Shown in pieces: positions 7,891-16,336 of a stretch of 64,000 bases of DNA. The stretch comes from Paenibacillus cremeus (GTDB lineage Bacteria; Bacillota; Bacilli; Paenibacillales; NBRC-103111), in the NCBI RefSeq assembly GCF_007786445.1, contig NZ_VNJI01000002.1, positions 124,001 to 188,000 of the forward strand. Direction: 5' to 3'. The notes below the pieces were generated by a model. That model was given only the letters and a program-made list of their open reading frames with translations, searched no databases and was not told where the DNA came from. A program made the position numbers and the translations under genes. Every line of letters begins with the position of its first letter. The first letter of the stretch is position 1.

Positions 7891-8612
7891 TGAAGAGCTT
7901 GATACGTTTGGCGGCGGTGGCTTTGATCTTTACGCTGCTGAGCGGCTGTTTATACCCAAAAGAAATGCGCAAGGAAAATCAAATTGCCAGCGGAGAATAC
8001 GTGGTGCTGGTGCAGAACGCCATTGACCAATATAAAGCGAAGACCGGCGTGCTTCCGATCAAGAACAGCGAAGAAACGACGCCAATCTATGAGAAATACC
8101 CGATTGATTTTAAAAAGCTGAAGGGACCGTATCTCAGCACCGTACCTGCCAATGCGTTTGAAAATGGCGGTACAGCTACTTATGTGCTGGTGGATGCGGA
8201 GACGAAGCCGACGGTTAAAATGATGGACATCCCGTCCTTCCAACAAACGGTGGATTTGCAAAAAGCAGTCGACGATTACAAAGCCAAAACCGGCCAGCTG
8301 CCCAAAGGACAAGCCATCGCTCAAGGGTTTTCGACAATCGATTATGCGAAGCTGTCCAGAAAGCCGGACGAAGTCCAGAGCATGTACTCGCGGGAGATCA
8401 AATTGCCGTTCATGCTCCATGATTCCGGAGTTGTAGCCATTGATTATGCGCCGGAGATTATGCGATTGATTGACAAAAAACAGCTCCAGAGCAAGCTTGA
8501 TCCCAAGCAGGATTTAAGACAGCTGCTGGTACAGGAATCATTCTATGTGCCGGCGCGCTCCTTCCCTTATTTTTGGCACAATGGACAGCCGGTTCCGTTT
8601 ACGGCGCCCTAA
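7890..8612 (+). CDS. YphF-like lipoprotein
   Basis: A 240-residue protein with a lipoprotein signal peptide: basic start MKSLIR, hydrophobic core and lipobox LLSGC (cysteine at residue 20), so it is probably anchored outside the membrane. The body contains two similar segments, each beginning AIDQYKAKTG or AVDDYKAKTG followed by LP, suggesting an internal duplication. Position just before spoIVA and size correspond to B. subtilis yphF, a poorly studied gene. The ATG overlaps the previous stop by one base. It ends at a strong terminator. Confidence 0.7.
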   Translation: MKSLIRLAAVALIFTLLSGCLYPKEMRKENQIASGEYVVLVQNAIDQYKAKTGVLPIKNSEETTPIYEKYPIDFKKLKGPYLSTVPANAFENGGTATYVLVDAETKPTVKMMDIPSFQQTVDLQKAVDDYKAKTGQLPKGQAIAQGFSTIDYAKLSRKPDEVQSMYSREIKLPFMLHDSGVVAIDYAPEIMRLIDKKQLQSKLDPKQDLRQLLVQESFYVPARSFPYFWHNGQPVPFTAP

Positions 8613-8623
8613 CTCTATTAACC

Positions 8624-8670
8624 AACCTCTATAAACCTTCAAAAAAGGCGATAGAGGTTTTTTTATTTTT
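8624..8670 (+). terminator. Intrinsic terminator after the YphF-like gene
   Basis: AACCTCTAT at 8624-8632 pairs perfectly with ATAGAGGTT at 8651-8659 and is followed by a long T tract. It separates the lipoprotein operon from spoIVA. Confidence 0.85.
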
Positions 8671-8789
8671 TCAAAATAGCTAGAATAACCTGCATCCGCC
8701 CTACATATATTTGACAAGGATGAAGTCGCGAAGCATGCGGCAATAACGGTACAGCAAGGAGTGGTCAAAATAAAAGTTGGGTCTACCGA

Positions 8790-8817
8790 TCATATTTTGA
8801 TACGCAATACATATATT
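8790..8817 (+). promoter_or_regulatory. Sigma-E-like promoter of spoIVA
   Basis: TCATATT at 8790-8796 fits the sigma-E -35 pattern KMATATT and CATATATT at 8810-8817 differs at one base from the -10 pattern CATACAHT; the spacer is 13 bp, slightly short. spoIVA is a sigma-E gene in B. subtilis, which supports the reading. The leader to the TTG start would be about 52 nt. The rest of the 263-bp gap from 8613 holds only the upstream terminator. Confidence 0.5.
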
Positions 8818-8875
8818 GTACTAGTCCGAAGCATGTACGAGTTTCGTCTTAAACCACCTGTAGGAGGGATTCTCA

Positions 8876-10354
8876 TTGGAAAAAGTGGATATCTTTAAGG
8901 ACATTGCAGAGCGTACTGGCGGGGATATTTACCTGGGGGTCGTTGGAGCGGTCCGTACAGGAAAATCAACCTTCATCAAGCGCTTTATGGAATCGATCGT
9001 GCTTCCAAATATTCAGAATGAAGCCGATCGCATTCGGGCGACGGATGAGTTGCCGCAAAGTGCCGCGGGCCGGACCATCATGACGACTGAGCCGAAATTC
9101 GTGCCGAATAATGCGGTGCAGCTGCACGTTGCGGAAGGACTGAATGTTAATGTTCGTTTAGTCGATTGCGTTGGATATGTCGTGGAAGGAGCCAAGGGCT
9201 ACGAGGATGAAAATGGTCCGCGCATGATTAATACGCCTTGGTTTGATGAAGCGATACCGTTCCAGGAAGCGGCTGAAATCGGTACCCGCAAGGTCATCCA
9301 AGAGCACGCCACACTGGGTGTGGTCATTACGACGGATGGCTCCATTGCGGAAATTCCACGTGCCTCTTATGTGGATGCCGAAGAGCGCATTATCAATGAG
9401 CTGAAGGAAGTCGGCAAGCCGTTTATCGTCATTGTCAACTCCACGAAGCCGAACAGCGAAGCGGTGCAGGAGCTGCGGGGCAATCTGCAGGCAAGACACG
9501 ACGTGCCGGTTGTCGCGATGAGCGTAGCGAATATGCAGGAAGACGATATGATGTCCGTGCTCCGCGAGGTGCTGTACGAATTCCCTGTGCACGAAGTGAA
9601 TGTGAACCTGCCTAGCTGGGTGATGGTGCTGGAGGAGAATCACTGGCTCCGCTCCAACTTCGAGAGCTCGGTTCGCGAGACGGTGCAGGACATCCGCAGG
9701 CTGCGTGATGTGGATCGAGTCGTCACCAATTTCGAGGAGTACGAATTTATTGATAAAGCGGCACTCGCCGGTATGAACATGGGGCAAGGTGTGGCGGAGA
9801 TCGATTTGTACGCTCCAGATGAGCTGTACGATCGGATCTTGATGGAGGTTGTCGGCGTAGAAATCCGAGGCAAAGATCATCTGCTCCAGCTCATGCAGGA
9901 ATTTACGCATGCCAAGCGTGAATACGATCATTTCGCCGAAGCGCTTGAGATGGTGAAGACGACTGGCTATGGCATTGCACCGCCATCGCTTGCAGAGATG
10001 AACCTCGATGAGCCGGAGCTTATTCGTCAAGGCTCGCGTTTCGGGGTCCGGCTGAAAGCAACGGCACCTTCGATTCATATGATCCGCGTCGATGTGGAAT
10101 CCGAATTTTCTCCAATCATCGGCACCGAGAAGCAAAGCGAAGAGCTCGTCCGCTATCTGATGCAGGACTTCGAAGCGAATCCGTTGAAGATTTGGGAGTC
10201 CGATATCTTCGGTCGTTCACTGCACTCGATCGTGCGCGAGGGCATTCAAGGCAAGCTTGCGATGATGCCGGATAACGCCAGATATAAGCTCCAAGAAACG
10301 CTTGGACGAATTATTAACGAAGGATCCGGCGGCTTAATTGCAATCATTTTGTAA
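8876..10354 (+). CDS. spoIVA: Stage IV sporulation protein A, coat morphogenetic ATPase
   Basis: SpoIVA polymerises around the forespore using ATP and forms the basement layer on which the spore coat is built. The 492-residue length is identical to the B. subtilis protein and the N-terminus MEKVDIFKDIAERTGGDIYL is nearly invariant. A Walker A motif GAVRTGKST sits near residues 24-32, followed by the GTPase-like middle domain; the C-terminal membrane-targeting region ends SGGLIAIIL. The start is TTG, with AGGAGGG 7 bases upstream. It is monocistronic, bounded by terminators. Confidence 0.98.
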   Translation: MEKVDIFKDIAERTGGDIYLGVVGAVRTGKSTFIKRFMESIVLPNIQNEADRIRATDELPQSAAGRTIMTTEPKFVPNNAVQLHVAEGLNVNVRLVDCVGYVVEGAKGYEDENGPRMINTPWFDEAIPFQEAAEIGTRKVIQEHATLGVVITTDGSIAEIPRASYVDAEERIINELKEVGKPFIVIVNSTKPNSEAVQELRGNLQARHDVPVVAMSVANMQEDDMMSVLREVLYEFPVHEVNVNLPSWVMVLEENHWLRSNFESSVRETVQDIRRLRDVDRVVTNFEEYEFIDKAALAGMNMGQGVAEIDLYAPDELYDRILMEVVGVEIRGKDHLLQLMQEFTHAKREYDHFAEALEMVKTTGYGIAPPSLAEMNLDEPELIRQGSRFGVRLKATAPSIHMIRVDVESEFSPIIGTEKQSEELVRYLMQDFEANPLKIWESDIFGRSLHSIVREGIQGKLAMMPDNARYKLQETLGRIINEGSGGLIAIIL

Positions 10355-10397
10355 GATATCATAAAAAAGTTCATAAAATTTGCATTGCAATTCCGCG

Positions 10398-10426
10398 AAA
10401 AATGCACCTTTTGGTGCATTTTTTAT
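10398..10426 (+). terminator. Intrinsic terminator after spoIVA
   Basis: AATGCACC / GGTGCATT (10401-10408 and 10413-10420) with a TTTT loop, flanked by A and T runs. The A/T symmetry means it could work in both directions, though no minus-strand gene ends here. Confidence 0.85.
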
Positions 10427-10571
10427 CTTTTCACTTGAAAAACCAGATAAGCTGTATTACTATAATCTTGATTTCTTTGCTCTGATAGCTGATCAATGTA
10501 TATTTTTCGGTGAAACGGTTAACAAAGAGAATAACAGGAATAAGGCTTTTCATTGGGGGGAGGTGAATCGA

Positions 10572-10844
10572 ATGAATAAATCCGATTTGATCAACAAGGT
10601 GGCTGAGTCCTCCGAGCTTTCCAAGAAGGACGCAACGAAAGCGGTTGAAGCCGTATTCGACGCGATCTCCGAAGCTCTGCAGAGCGGCGATAAAGTGCAA
10701 CTGGTTGGTTTCGGGAACTTCGAAGTTCGTGAGCGTTCCGCCCGTAAAGGACGTAATCCGCAAACAGGGGAAGAAATCGAAATCCCTTCCAGCAAAATTC
10801 CAGCGTTCAAGCCTGGTAAAGCGCTGAAAGACGGCGTTCAGTAA
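10572..10844 (+). CDS. hbs: DNA-binding protein HU
   Basis: A 90-residue HU/IHF-family histone-like protein that bends and compacts DNA as a homodimer. The N-terminus [20 protein letters not shown], the [19 protein letters not shown] core and the C-terminal FKPGKALKD are standard, including the proline-tipped beta-arm ([12 protein letters not shown]). GGGGGGAGGTG lies 6 bases before the ATG, a very strong ribosome-binding site suited to an abundant protein. The 217-bp gap from spoIVA holds the terminator and AT-rich candidate promoters (for example TATAAT at 10461-10466). It follows spoIVA as in B. subtilis. Confidence 0.97.
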   Translation: MNKSDLINKVAESSELSKKDATKAVEAVFDAISEALQSGDKVQLVGFGNFEVRERSARKGRNPQTGEEIEIPSSKIPAFKPGKALKDGVQ

Positions 10845-10867
10845 TTTTTACATACGCTTAAATGACG

Positions 10868-10905
10868 AAACGCTTGGATCTAGTTATAGATTCAGGCGTT
10901 TTTAT
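10868..10905 (+). terminator. Intrinsic terminator after HU gene
   Basis: A 14-bp stem (10868-10881 with 10888-10901, two G-U pairs, 6-nt loop) followed by T residues, 23 bp after the HU stop. Confidence 0.85.
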
Positions 10906-10920
10906 ATGCCGCTAAAAGTA

Positions 10921-10950
10921 TTGCATGGCCCAAAGCTCGTATAGTATAAT
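10921..10950 (+). promoter_or_regulatory. Sigma-A promoter of tRNA-Pro
   Basis: TTGCAT at 10921-10926 and a perfect TATAAT at 10945-10950, 18 bp apart, about 45 bp before the mature tRNA 5' end. Confidence 0.65.
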
Positions 10951-10995
10951 CAAGTTAAGTAGTAGTAAATGTTTTGAGAGAGTTGCGGTTCATAT

Positions 10996-11072
10996 CGGGG
11001 TATGGCGCAGCCTGGTAGCGCGCACCCTTGGGGTGGGTGAGGTCGCACGTTCGAATCGTGTTACTCCGACCA
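10996..11072 (+). tRNA. tRNA-Pro (anticodon GGG)
   Basis: A complete 77-nt cloverleaf. Acceptor CGGGGTA pairs with TACTCCG (one G-U), the D stem is GCGC/GCGC, and the anticodon stem CACCC/GGGTG encloses loop TTGGGGT, giving anticodon GGG for proline codons CCC and CCU. The T arm contains GTTCGAATC. The discriminator A and the CCA end are encoded. It is a single-gene unit with its own promoter and terminator between hbs and the PAP2 gene. Confidence 0.95.
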
Positions 11073-11078
11073 TGGAAG

Positions 11079-11110
11079 AGACATCGTCAATCCGGTGTCT
11101 TTTTCTTTTG
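11079..11110 (+). terminator. Intrinsic terminator after tRNA-Pro
   Basis: AGACATC (11079-11085) pairs with GGTGTCT (11094-11100, one G-U), followed by TTTTTCTTTT, seven bases after the tRNA 3' end. Confidence 0.8.
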
Positions 11111-11207
11111 TTAAAAATTTATGAAGCAAATTTCAAAGATATTTGTTATACTAAGTTGTCCTAATTTTTGTGCTGCTTACAGCTTCGACACAGGGGGAAG
11201 AACGAGA

Positions 11208-12131
11208 ATGAGAGAAAGATTCAATCAATGGGTCCGTGCGAATGATTGGAATATGTACGGGATTCTGGCATCCATATTTTTGATCTGGCGGATTGGGGTT
11301 GTAGGCAACTGGAGTATCGAATGCTGGGTATTGCTATGTGTCTGCTTGATGGGTGTCCGCAAAGATCAAATTGATGTGGATTGGAAACGTTTTTTTATAT
11401 TTGGTATTCCACTTCTGGGCGTCTTCTATTATTTCTACGGAACAGGCAACGGCTTCTGGTGGGATATTGCTAACTGGATGTTCGAGAAGAATCGTCACCT
11501 GCTGCAATGGGATAATTTCATGAAGAGCATTCCGCTGAATAGTGCGGGGTGGGCTAGAACCTTCAAGTCTCCATTGATGGATCAAATCATGGGCTGGATT
11601 TATAATTATGGCTTCGTGCTTTCCTTGTGGATCTGTATTGTCCGTAGCTTTTGGACGAAGAGCATTAAGAAAATGATGTCTTACGCCTTGTCGGGACATT
11701 TGCTGCAATTTCCACTCATTCTGCCGTTCTACAACCTGATCTTGCTTCGCGAAGTCTGGTGGGTGAAAGGGCAGCCGGATTTGCTTCACCGTAATTTCGC
11801 TACGGAGAACGAATTGCTCGTCAACGTAATGAATTGCTTCCCTAGTATGCATACGTCCATTTCTTTCGCGATGCTGCTGCTCGCCCTGCGGGAGAAAGAT
11901 AAGATTTTCAAATATATGATGGTCACTTACTGTGCGTCCATTATTTTTTCGACGATGTACCTGCAAATTCACTGGGTGCTCGACGTCATTGCGGGTATGG
12001 CGTTTGCCTATGGCGTAGTCAAGCTGGCCGATCTCATCATTCGATTGGCTTCCAATCTAGTGCCGAGCCGTTTCAAAGGCTTTTACAATGCCAAACAAAA
12101 AGCTTATGCGAAAGACACTGTAGCTGCCTAA
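11208..12131 (+). CDS. PAP2-superfamily membrane phosphatase
   Basis: A 307-residue integral membrane protein with about six hydrophobic segments and the PAP2-type C-terminal signature: NCFPSMHTSISFAMLLL (about residues 208-224) and QIHWVLDVIAGMAFAYG (about 255-271), which supply the two catalytic histidines. Such enzymes remove or exchange phosphate on lipid phosphates; the layout resembles the inositolphosphotransferase/Aur1-like subgroup, and the substrate cannot be told. I chose the ATG at 11208, 7 bases after GGGGGAAG, over an in-frame ATG 29 codons upstream that overlaps the preceding terminator region. It occupies the place held by folE (mtrA) in B. subtilis. Confidence 0.8.
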   Translation: MRERFNQWVRANDWNMYGILASIFLIWRIGVVGNWSIECWVLLCVCLMGVRKDQIDVDWKRFFIFGIPLLGVFYYFYGTGNGFWWDIANWMFEKNRHLLQWDNFMKSIPLNSAGWARTFKSPLMDQIMGWIYNYGFVLSLWICIVRSFWTKSIKKMMSYALSGHLLQFPLILPFYNLILLREVWWVKGQPDLLHRNFATENELLVNVMNCFPSMHTSISFAMLLLALREKDKIFKYMMVTYCASIIFSTMYLQIHWVLDVIAGMAFAYGVVKLADLIIRLASNLVPSRFKGFYNAKQKAYAKDTVAA

Positions 12132-12148
12132 TAGGCAGCTTTTCTTTT
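12122..12148 (+). terminator. Intrinsic terminator overlapping the PAP2 stop codon
   Basis: AGCTGCC (12122-12128) and GGCAGCT (12134-12140) form the stem; the TAA stop lies in the loop, and a T-rich tract follows. Confidence 0.8.
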
Positions 12149-12235
12149 GTTCAAGCGGCGTCTGCGGTTGACAGCGGCCTTTTTTTTCTGCATCATAAGG
12201 AATAGTTTAACATTAGGAGCGGGAGGGAACGGATT

Positions 12236-12457
12236 ATGGATGCAAATCAGAATGATTATTTTGTGATTAAAGCCAAAGAGAATGGAGTTCAGGTCATCGG
12301 GCTGACGCGTGGACAGGATACGAAGTTTCACCATACGGAAAAGCTCGACAAGGGTGAAATTATGATTGCACAATTCACAGATCATACCTCTGCTGTCAAA
12401 ATTCGCGGGAAAGCGGTCGTGATGACGAAATTCGGCGTAATGGATACAGAGGAATAA
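12236..12457 (+). CDS. mtrB: Tryptophan RNA-binding attenuation protein TRAP
   Basis: TRAP forms an 11-subunit ring that, when loaded with tryptophan, wraps RNA carrying repeated (G/U)AG triplets and shuts off trp genes. The 73-residue protein closely follows the B. subtilis sequence, with [20 protein letters not shown] and TSAVKIRG; the RNA-contacting residues correspond here to K36, K55 and R57. GGGAGGG lies about 8 bases before the ATG. Its likely target is the trpE leader about 10 kb downstream in this window. B. subtilis mtrB follows folE; here folE is absent and a PAP2 gene precedes it. No anti-TRAP gene was seen. Confidence 0.97.
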   Translation: MDANQNDYFVIKAKENGVQVIGLTRGQDTKFHHTEKLDKGEIMIAQFTDHTSAVKIRGKAVVMTKFGVMDTEE

Positions 12458-12471
12458 TTTTTTAAGCCGGC

Positions 12472-12494
12472 GCAGGCATAGCCTGCTTTTTTTC
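12472..12494 (+). terminator. Intrinsic terminator after mtrB
   Basis: GCAGGC-ATA-GCCTGC at 12472-12486 followed by seven T residues. The 3-nt loop is tight but acceptable. Confidence 0.8.
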
Positions 12495-12548
12495 GTTGTA
12501 CAATGATAAGGACAGGAGTTTGGCCAAACATTGAAAGGGTGCGGTTCA

Positions 12549-13070
12549 ATGAAATGGTTTTCCCGTGTTCTTATCATGACTGTGATCTCGGGTGCAGTTG
12601 CCGTGTCATTATCATATTTGTCCGTGCTGGATGAGACCGCAGGCGTGTTTCGTACAGTGAAAGCACAGCCGGTTTCGGAAGGCAATATTGTGGATGTCGT
12701 ATCGAAAATGCAGCTGCATTTGCGCATCCGCCGGGTGGAGATTAATCATGCGATCGTCTCGATTGATTTGCTTGCCGTCAAGACAACCGAGCCTACCGAT
12801 ATGGTGAAGGATTTATACGAAATTCCGCGCTATTTGTTCGGCGCATCCACGAATATCCATCAAGTGCTCATACGGGTATTGGATTCTTCGGCTGATCAGG
12901 GCGCAAGTCCCCAACTGCTTATTGCATCCGATGCTAGACGGGAGAAGTGGCTTCCGAGCGATTCAAGGATCCATCCGCAAAGCCTAGATGAGCTGCAGCA
13001 GTATTTGGATGCCCATTATCGCATGACCTACACGCCGAAATGGCAGGAGCGCACGAAAGAAAAAAGCTAA
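12549..13070 (+). CDS. Membrane-anchored or secreted protein of unknown function
   Basis: A 173-residue protein with an N-terminal hydrophobic segment (about residues 5-27) that could be a signal peptide or membrane anchor; no lipobox is visible. The rest is soluble, with no motif I recognise. The ATG at 12549 is preferred because AAAGGG lies 9 bases upstream; a TTG at 12531 overlaps that site. It lies between mtrB and hepS, which are closely linked in B. subtilis, so it is an addition to the conserved block. The 146-bp gap before hepS carries one copy of the dispersed palindrome described in the findings. Confidence 0.6.
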   Translation: MKWFSRVLIMTVISGAVAVSLSYLSVLDETAGVFRTVKAQPVSEGNIVDVVSKMQLHLRIRRVEINHAIVSIDLLAVKTTEPTDMVKDLYEIPRYLFGASTNIHQVLIRVLDSSADQGASPQLLIASDARREKWLPSDSRIHPQSLDELQQYLDAHYRMTYTPKWQERTKEKS

Positions 13071-13154
13071 TCGCTATCGACATGCGCATCCTATCCGTTT
13101 GTGCTATAATAATTTAGATGATGAAGTAAAGAACAAGATTAGATTGATGCAACG

Positions 13155-13199
13155 GTTGACAACTTGACATCGACGGGTTCGAGGTCCCAGTTGCAGCAA
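13155..13199 (+). repeat. Dispersed ~42-nt palindrome, copy A (upstream of hepS)
   Basis: Begins GGTTGACAACTTGAC and ends CCCAGTTGCAGCA. CAACT at 13160-13164 pairs with AGTTG at 13189-13193, GAC/GTC and TCGA/TCGA continue the stem to a 5-nt loop. It ends just before the hepS ribosome-binding site. Confidence 0.6.
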
Positions 13200-13216
13200 G
13201 CTTCGGAGGCTTACAT

Positions 13217-14080
13217 ATGAACTCTTATCGAATACCCGAGATGGCCAAAAAATATATGGAACACGACATGATTCTCAAGCATACGGATCTGCCGCGCTTT
13301 CCTGAGTACCGCACACGGCTGCTGTATGCCTTTTTAAATAAACACAGCGCATTGTCTGGGAATAGCGAGCTTTATGCCTTGGTTACCTCGCTTGTACAGC
13401 TCGGATTGGACACGCATGATATGGTGAGCATCACCAACGATGTCAAAGAAGAGAAAGCCGCGCGTTCGCGGCAGCTGAAGGTGCTGGCAGGCGACTATTT
13501 CAGCAGCCGCTTTTATTATTTGCTTTCCTATGCGGGACATATCGATCTTGTCGGAGTGCTGTCCAGCGCCATTTGTGAAGCCAACCGGTTGAAAATGAAC
13601 CTGTATCTCCTGATGAAGCAGCTGAAGCTTACCGCCGATGAATATATCCGTCATTCCGTGGAAGTGAAGACGCAGCTGTTTCTTTCGTTTGCTTCCATGC
13701 TTGAAGATCGCTTTTTTAACGTGTGGCCGGAGATGCTTCGATTGTTTACGCGCTGCGAGGTGCTGGTACAAGAAATTATTCGTTCCGAGACTTCCCAAGA
13801 ATTTAGGGAAAGCTGGGGTTTTTGGCATGTGATGCAATGCGGCACCAAGGATGAGAAGCAGCTTCTTCAGCACCATGACCCTGACCCATCTAAGCTTCGC
13901 TCGCTTTGGATGAAGTATAAGATCACGCCGCAGCTTCATGATCAGCTCGATGCTTGCATGACGGAGCTTGAAGAGAAGCTCGAGTTATTGGAGTCGGACA
14001 AGCTGGGCAAGGAGCTTCAAGCCATCGGAGAGTCGTTCCGCTGGTATTTAACCAACAAGAGTGCAACACAGGAAGTTTGA
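13217..14080 (+). CDS. hepS: Heptaprenyl diphosphate synthase component 1
   Basis: The small, non-catalytic subunit of the enzyme that makes the C35 side chain of menaquinone; it works as a heterodimer with HepT, encoded 3 kb downstream. The 287-residue protein belongs to the HEPPP_synt_1 family: all-helical, without the DDxxD motif, with the typical stretch VTSLVQLGLDTHDMV near residue 55. GGAGG lies 7 bases before the ATG. Its TGA overlaps the region just before menG. The hepS-menG-hepT order of B. subtilis is kept here but with three genes inserted before hepT. Confidence 0.92.
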   Translation: MNSYRIPEMAKKYMEHDMILKHTDLPRFPEYRTRLLYAFLNKHSALSGNSELYALVTSLVQLGLDTHDMVSITNDVKEEKAARSRQLKVLAGDYFSSRFYYLLSYAGHIDLVGVLSSAICEANRLKMNLYLLMKQLKLTADEYIRHSVEVKTQLFLSFASMLEDRFFNVWPEMLRLFTRCEVLVQEIIRSETSQEFRESWGFWHVMQCGTKDEKQLLQHHDPDPSKLRSLWMKYKITPQLHDQLDACMTELEEKLELLESDKLGKELQAIGESFRWYLTNKSATQEV

Positions 14081-14090
14081 GGTGATGAGC

Positions 14091-14810
14091 ATGCAAGGAA
14101 AATCCAAAGAGCAGTTTGTTCATTCCGTATTTGAGAGCATTGCTCCGAAATACGATTTGATGAACGATATTTTGAGCTTCAGGCGTCATAAAGCGTGGAG
14201 AAATTTCACGATGAAGAAAATGAACGTAAAGCCCGGCAGTACAGCCATTGATCTGTGCTGCGGCACCTGCGACTGGACGATCAGCCTAGCGGAAGCTAGC
14301 GGGACAGGCCCTATGGTCGGACTCGATTTCAGCCAAAATATGCTGGATGTTGGCGCAGAGAAAGTACGTCGCATAGGTCTGGACAAGCAGATCAAGCTCG
14401 TTCGGGGCAATGCTATGGAGCTCCCTTTTGAGGACAACTCGTTCGATTACGCTACAATCGGCTTTGCACTTCGCAACGTGCCTGATTTGGTGAAGGTGAT
14501 TGAGGAAATGCAGCGGGTGGTGAAGCCGGGGGGGATGGTCGTTTCTCTCGAGCTATCCAAGCCGACCTGGCAGCCGTTTAAATCGATTTATTACTTCTAT
14601 TTTCAACGCGTTCTGCCGATGCTCGGCAAGCTAATAGCTAAGCGATATGAGCAGTACAAGTGGCTTCCGGAGTCATTGATTCATTTTCCCGACCATAAAC
14701 AGCTCGCCGACATTTTTCGTAAGACGGGGCTGACGAAAGTCGAGGCCTATCCGCTGACGGGCGGCATTGCGGCGCTGCATATCGGCATTAAGCCGGATGC
14801 GGCAAAATGA
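14091..14810 (+). CDS. menG: Demethylmenaquinone methyltransferase
   Basis: SAM-dependent methyltransferase for the last step of menaquinone synthesis (UbiE/MenG family). The 239-residue protein contains the family start SIAPKYDLMNDILSFRRHKAW, the SAM-binding motif AIDLCCGTCDW near residue 50, GNAMELPFEDNSFDYATIGF and the C-terminal GGIAALHIGIKP. The ATG at 14091 lies 7 bases after GAGGTG; an ATG at 14085 is too close to that site. The motif I loop has CCGTCDW where most relatives have GTGDW. It is used by both the classical and the futalosine route, so it does not decide between them. Confidence 0.95.
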   Translation: MQGKSKEQFVHSVFESIAPKYDLMNDILSFRRHKAWRNFTMKKMNVKPGSTAIDLCCGTCDWTISLAEASGTGPMVGLDFSQNMLDVGAEKVRRIGLDKQIKLVRGNAMELPFEDNSFDYATIGFALRNVPDLVKVIEEMQRVVKPGGMVVSLELSKPTWQPFKSIYYFYFQRVLPMLGKLIAKRYEQYKWLPESLIHFPDHKQLADIFRKTGLTKVEAYPLTGGIAALHIGIKPDAAK

Positions 14811-14831
14811 GCCTAAGGAGATGTCCACACA

Positions 14832-15707
14832 ATGGTTTGGAAAAAGACCAAAATCTTTTTAGAAATGATTAAAATTGAGCATACGCTCTTTGCACTGCCC
14901 TTTGCGTTTATGGGGGCGCTACTCGGCTCGGTCGTCAATTTTGGCCATCTTCCTTCATGGAGTCAAATCGGTTGGATTTTACTCGCTATGGTAGGGGCTA
15001 GAAGCGCAGCGATGGGGCTGAACCGGATTATTGATAAAGTGTTCGATGCCAAAAACCCACGAACAGCCATGCGTGCCATTCCCGCCGGTCTTATTAGCTC
15101 GAAAGAAGCCATCATTTTTGTTATCGTCTCGTTTTTATTGTTATTCTGGGCCGCTGCAAAGCTAAACCCGCTGTGTGTAAAGCTGCTTCCGATCGCGGTA
15201 TTTTTTCTCGTCTTTTACTCTTACACGAAGCGATTTACTTGGGCTTGCCATCTGTTTCTTGGTTTAACGATTGCTTTGGCGCCGCTTGGCGGCTGGGTTG
15301 CAGTAACCGGTAGTATTTCCGCTCCGGCGGTTGTGTTCTATGTTGCGATCGTTTTTTGGCTTGCAGGCTTTGATGTCATTTATGCGTGCCAGGACACCGA
15401 ATTCGACCGGAAAGAGGGCTTGCATTCGATTCCCAGCCGCTTTGGTATTCCGAAGGCGCTTCGCCTTGCACGTTGGTTTCATCTGATTACCGCAGCCGGA
15501 TTTATCGCTTTGTACTTGATGACGTCGCTTTCCTGGGTTTATTTAGTCGGTGTAATCATCTCTTATGCCCTGTTAATGTATGAGCACTACATTGTGAAGC
15601 CGAATGACTTGACCCGTGTAAATACGGCGTTTTTTACGATGAACAGCGCCTTGAGCATGGCCCTATTTGTATTTACTCTCGTTGATTTGGTGGTGTTTGG
15701 GCGATGA
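14832..15707 (+). CDS. UbiA-like prenyltransferase, probably of the futalosine menaquinone pathway (MqnP-like)
   Basis: A 291-residue membrane prenyltransferase with about eight hydrophobic segments. Both aspartate-rich motifs are present: NRIIDKVFDAKNPRT (about residues 64-78), which binds the prenyl diphosphate through magnesium, and DTEFDRKEGLHSIPSRFG (about 192-209). UbiA-family members attach polyprenyl chains to aromatic acids. Together with a UbiX-type gene and mqnA it fits MqnP, which acts late in the futalosine route, rather than MenA. It follows menG by 21 bp and overlaps the next gene by 4 bp. Confidence 0.88.
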   Translation: MVWKKTKIFLEMIKIEHTLFALPFAFMGALLGSVVNFGHLPSWSQIGWILLAMVGARSAAMGLNRIIDKVFDAKNPRTAMRAIPAGLISSKEAIIFVIVSFLLLFWAAAKLNPLCVKLLPIAVFFLVFYSYTKRFTWACHLFLGLTIALAPLGGWVAVTGSISAPAVVFYVAIVFWLAGFDVIYACQDTEFDRKEGLHSIPSRFGIPKALRLARWFHLITAAGFIALYLMTSLSWVYLVGVIISYALLMYEHYIVKPNDLTRVNTAFFTMNSALSMALFVFTLVDLVVFGR

Positions 15708-16336
15708 CCAGACCGTGGGTGATCGGCATCACCGGCGCCAGCGGTGCGGCATACGGCGTCCGGTTATGCCGTTTTATGCTGTCTATGGGAGAGAACATTC
15801 ATTTGCTGATCACGGATGCCGGCTGGCGCGTGCTGAAGGAAGAACTGGGATGGGACGCTGCCAAGCGGCAGCAAACGATTGAAGCCCAATTCAGCGAGGG
15901 AACTGGCAAGCTGGAGTATTATCCCATTCAAGACATCGGGGGGAAAACCGCAAGCGGCTCGTTTTTAACCAAAGGGATGGTCATCGTACCGTGCTCCATG
16001 GGGACGCTGGCCGCGATTGCGAATGGAGCCTCGGACAACCTGCTGGAGCGTACGGCGGACGTCATGCTGAAGGAAGGCCGTAAGCTAATCCTTGTCCCGC
16101 GGGAAACACCGCTGCATGCGATTCATCTGGAGAACATGCTGAAGCTGTCGCGCATGGGAGTTCGGATCGTTCCGGCTATGCCTGCTTTTTATCAGGGGCC
16201 GCAATCAATGGACGATATGATTGATTTTATGGTGGGAAAATTACTGGACAGCATGGAAATTGAACATCAAATGTATAAAAGATGGGGTATGTCAAATGAC
16301 AACGAACAATCCGGTGATTCGAATCGGCCGCATTGA
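15704..16336 (+). CDS. UbiX-type flavin prenyltransferase
   Basis: Makes prenylated FMN, the cofactor of UbiD-type decarboxylases. The 210-residue protein starts with the FMN-binding GITGASGAAYGVRL (about residues 6-19) and contains VPCSMGTLAAIANGASDNLLER and the VPRETPLHAIHLENMLKLS block, both typical of the UbiX/Pad1 family. In the futalosine route a UbiX/UbiD pair decarboxylates the prenylated naphthoic acid, which suits its position between the UbiA-like gene and mqnA. The UbiD partner is not in this window. It overlaps its neighbours on both sides (4 bp and 41 bp), indicating tight translational coupling. Confidence 0.93.
   Translation: MTRPWVIGITGASGAAYGVRLCRFMLSMGENIHLLITDAGWRVLKEELGWDAAKRQQTIEAQFSEGTGKLEYYPIQDIGGKTASGSFLTKGMVIVPCSMGTLAAIANGASDNLLERTADVMLKEGRKLILVPRETPLHAIHLENMLKLSRMGVRIVPAMPAFYQGPQSMDDMIDFMVGKLLDSMEIEHQMYKRWGMSNDNEQSGDSNRPH

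Noticed and set aside
9158-10135. A 325-codon open frame on the minus strand inside spoIVA
   Set aside because: It is fully antisense to an unmistakable spoIVA, has no ribosome-binding site and its protein is His/Arg/Leu-rich in the way shadow frames of GC-rich third positions are.
10925-11164. A 79-codon frame reading through tRNA-Pro
   Set aside because: It is non-coding DNA containing a complete tRNA, its promoter and its terminator.
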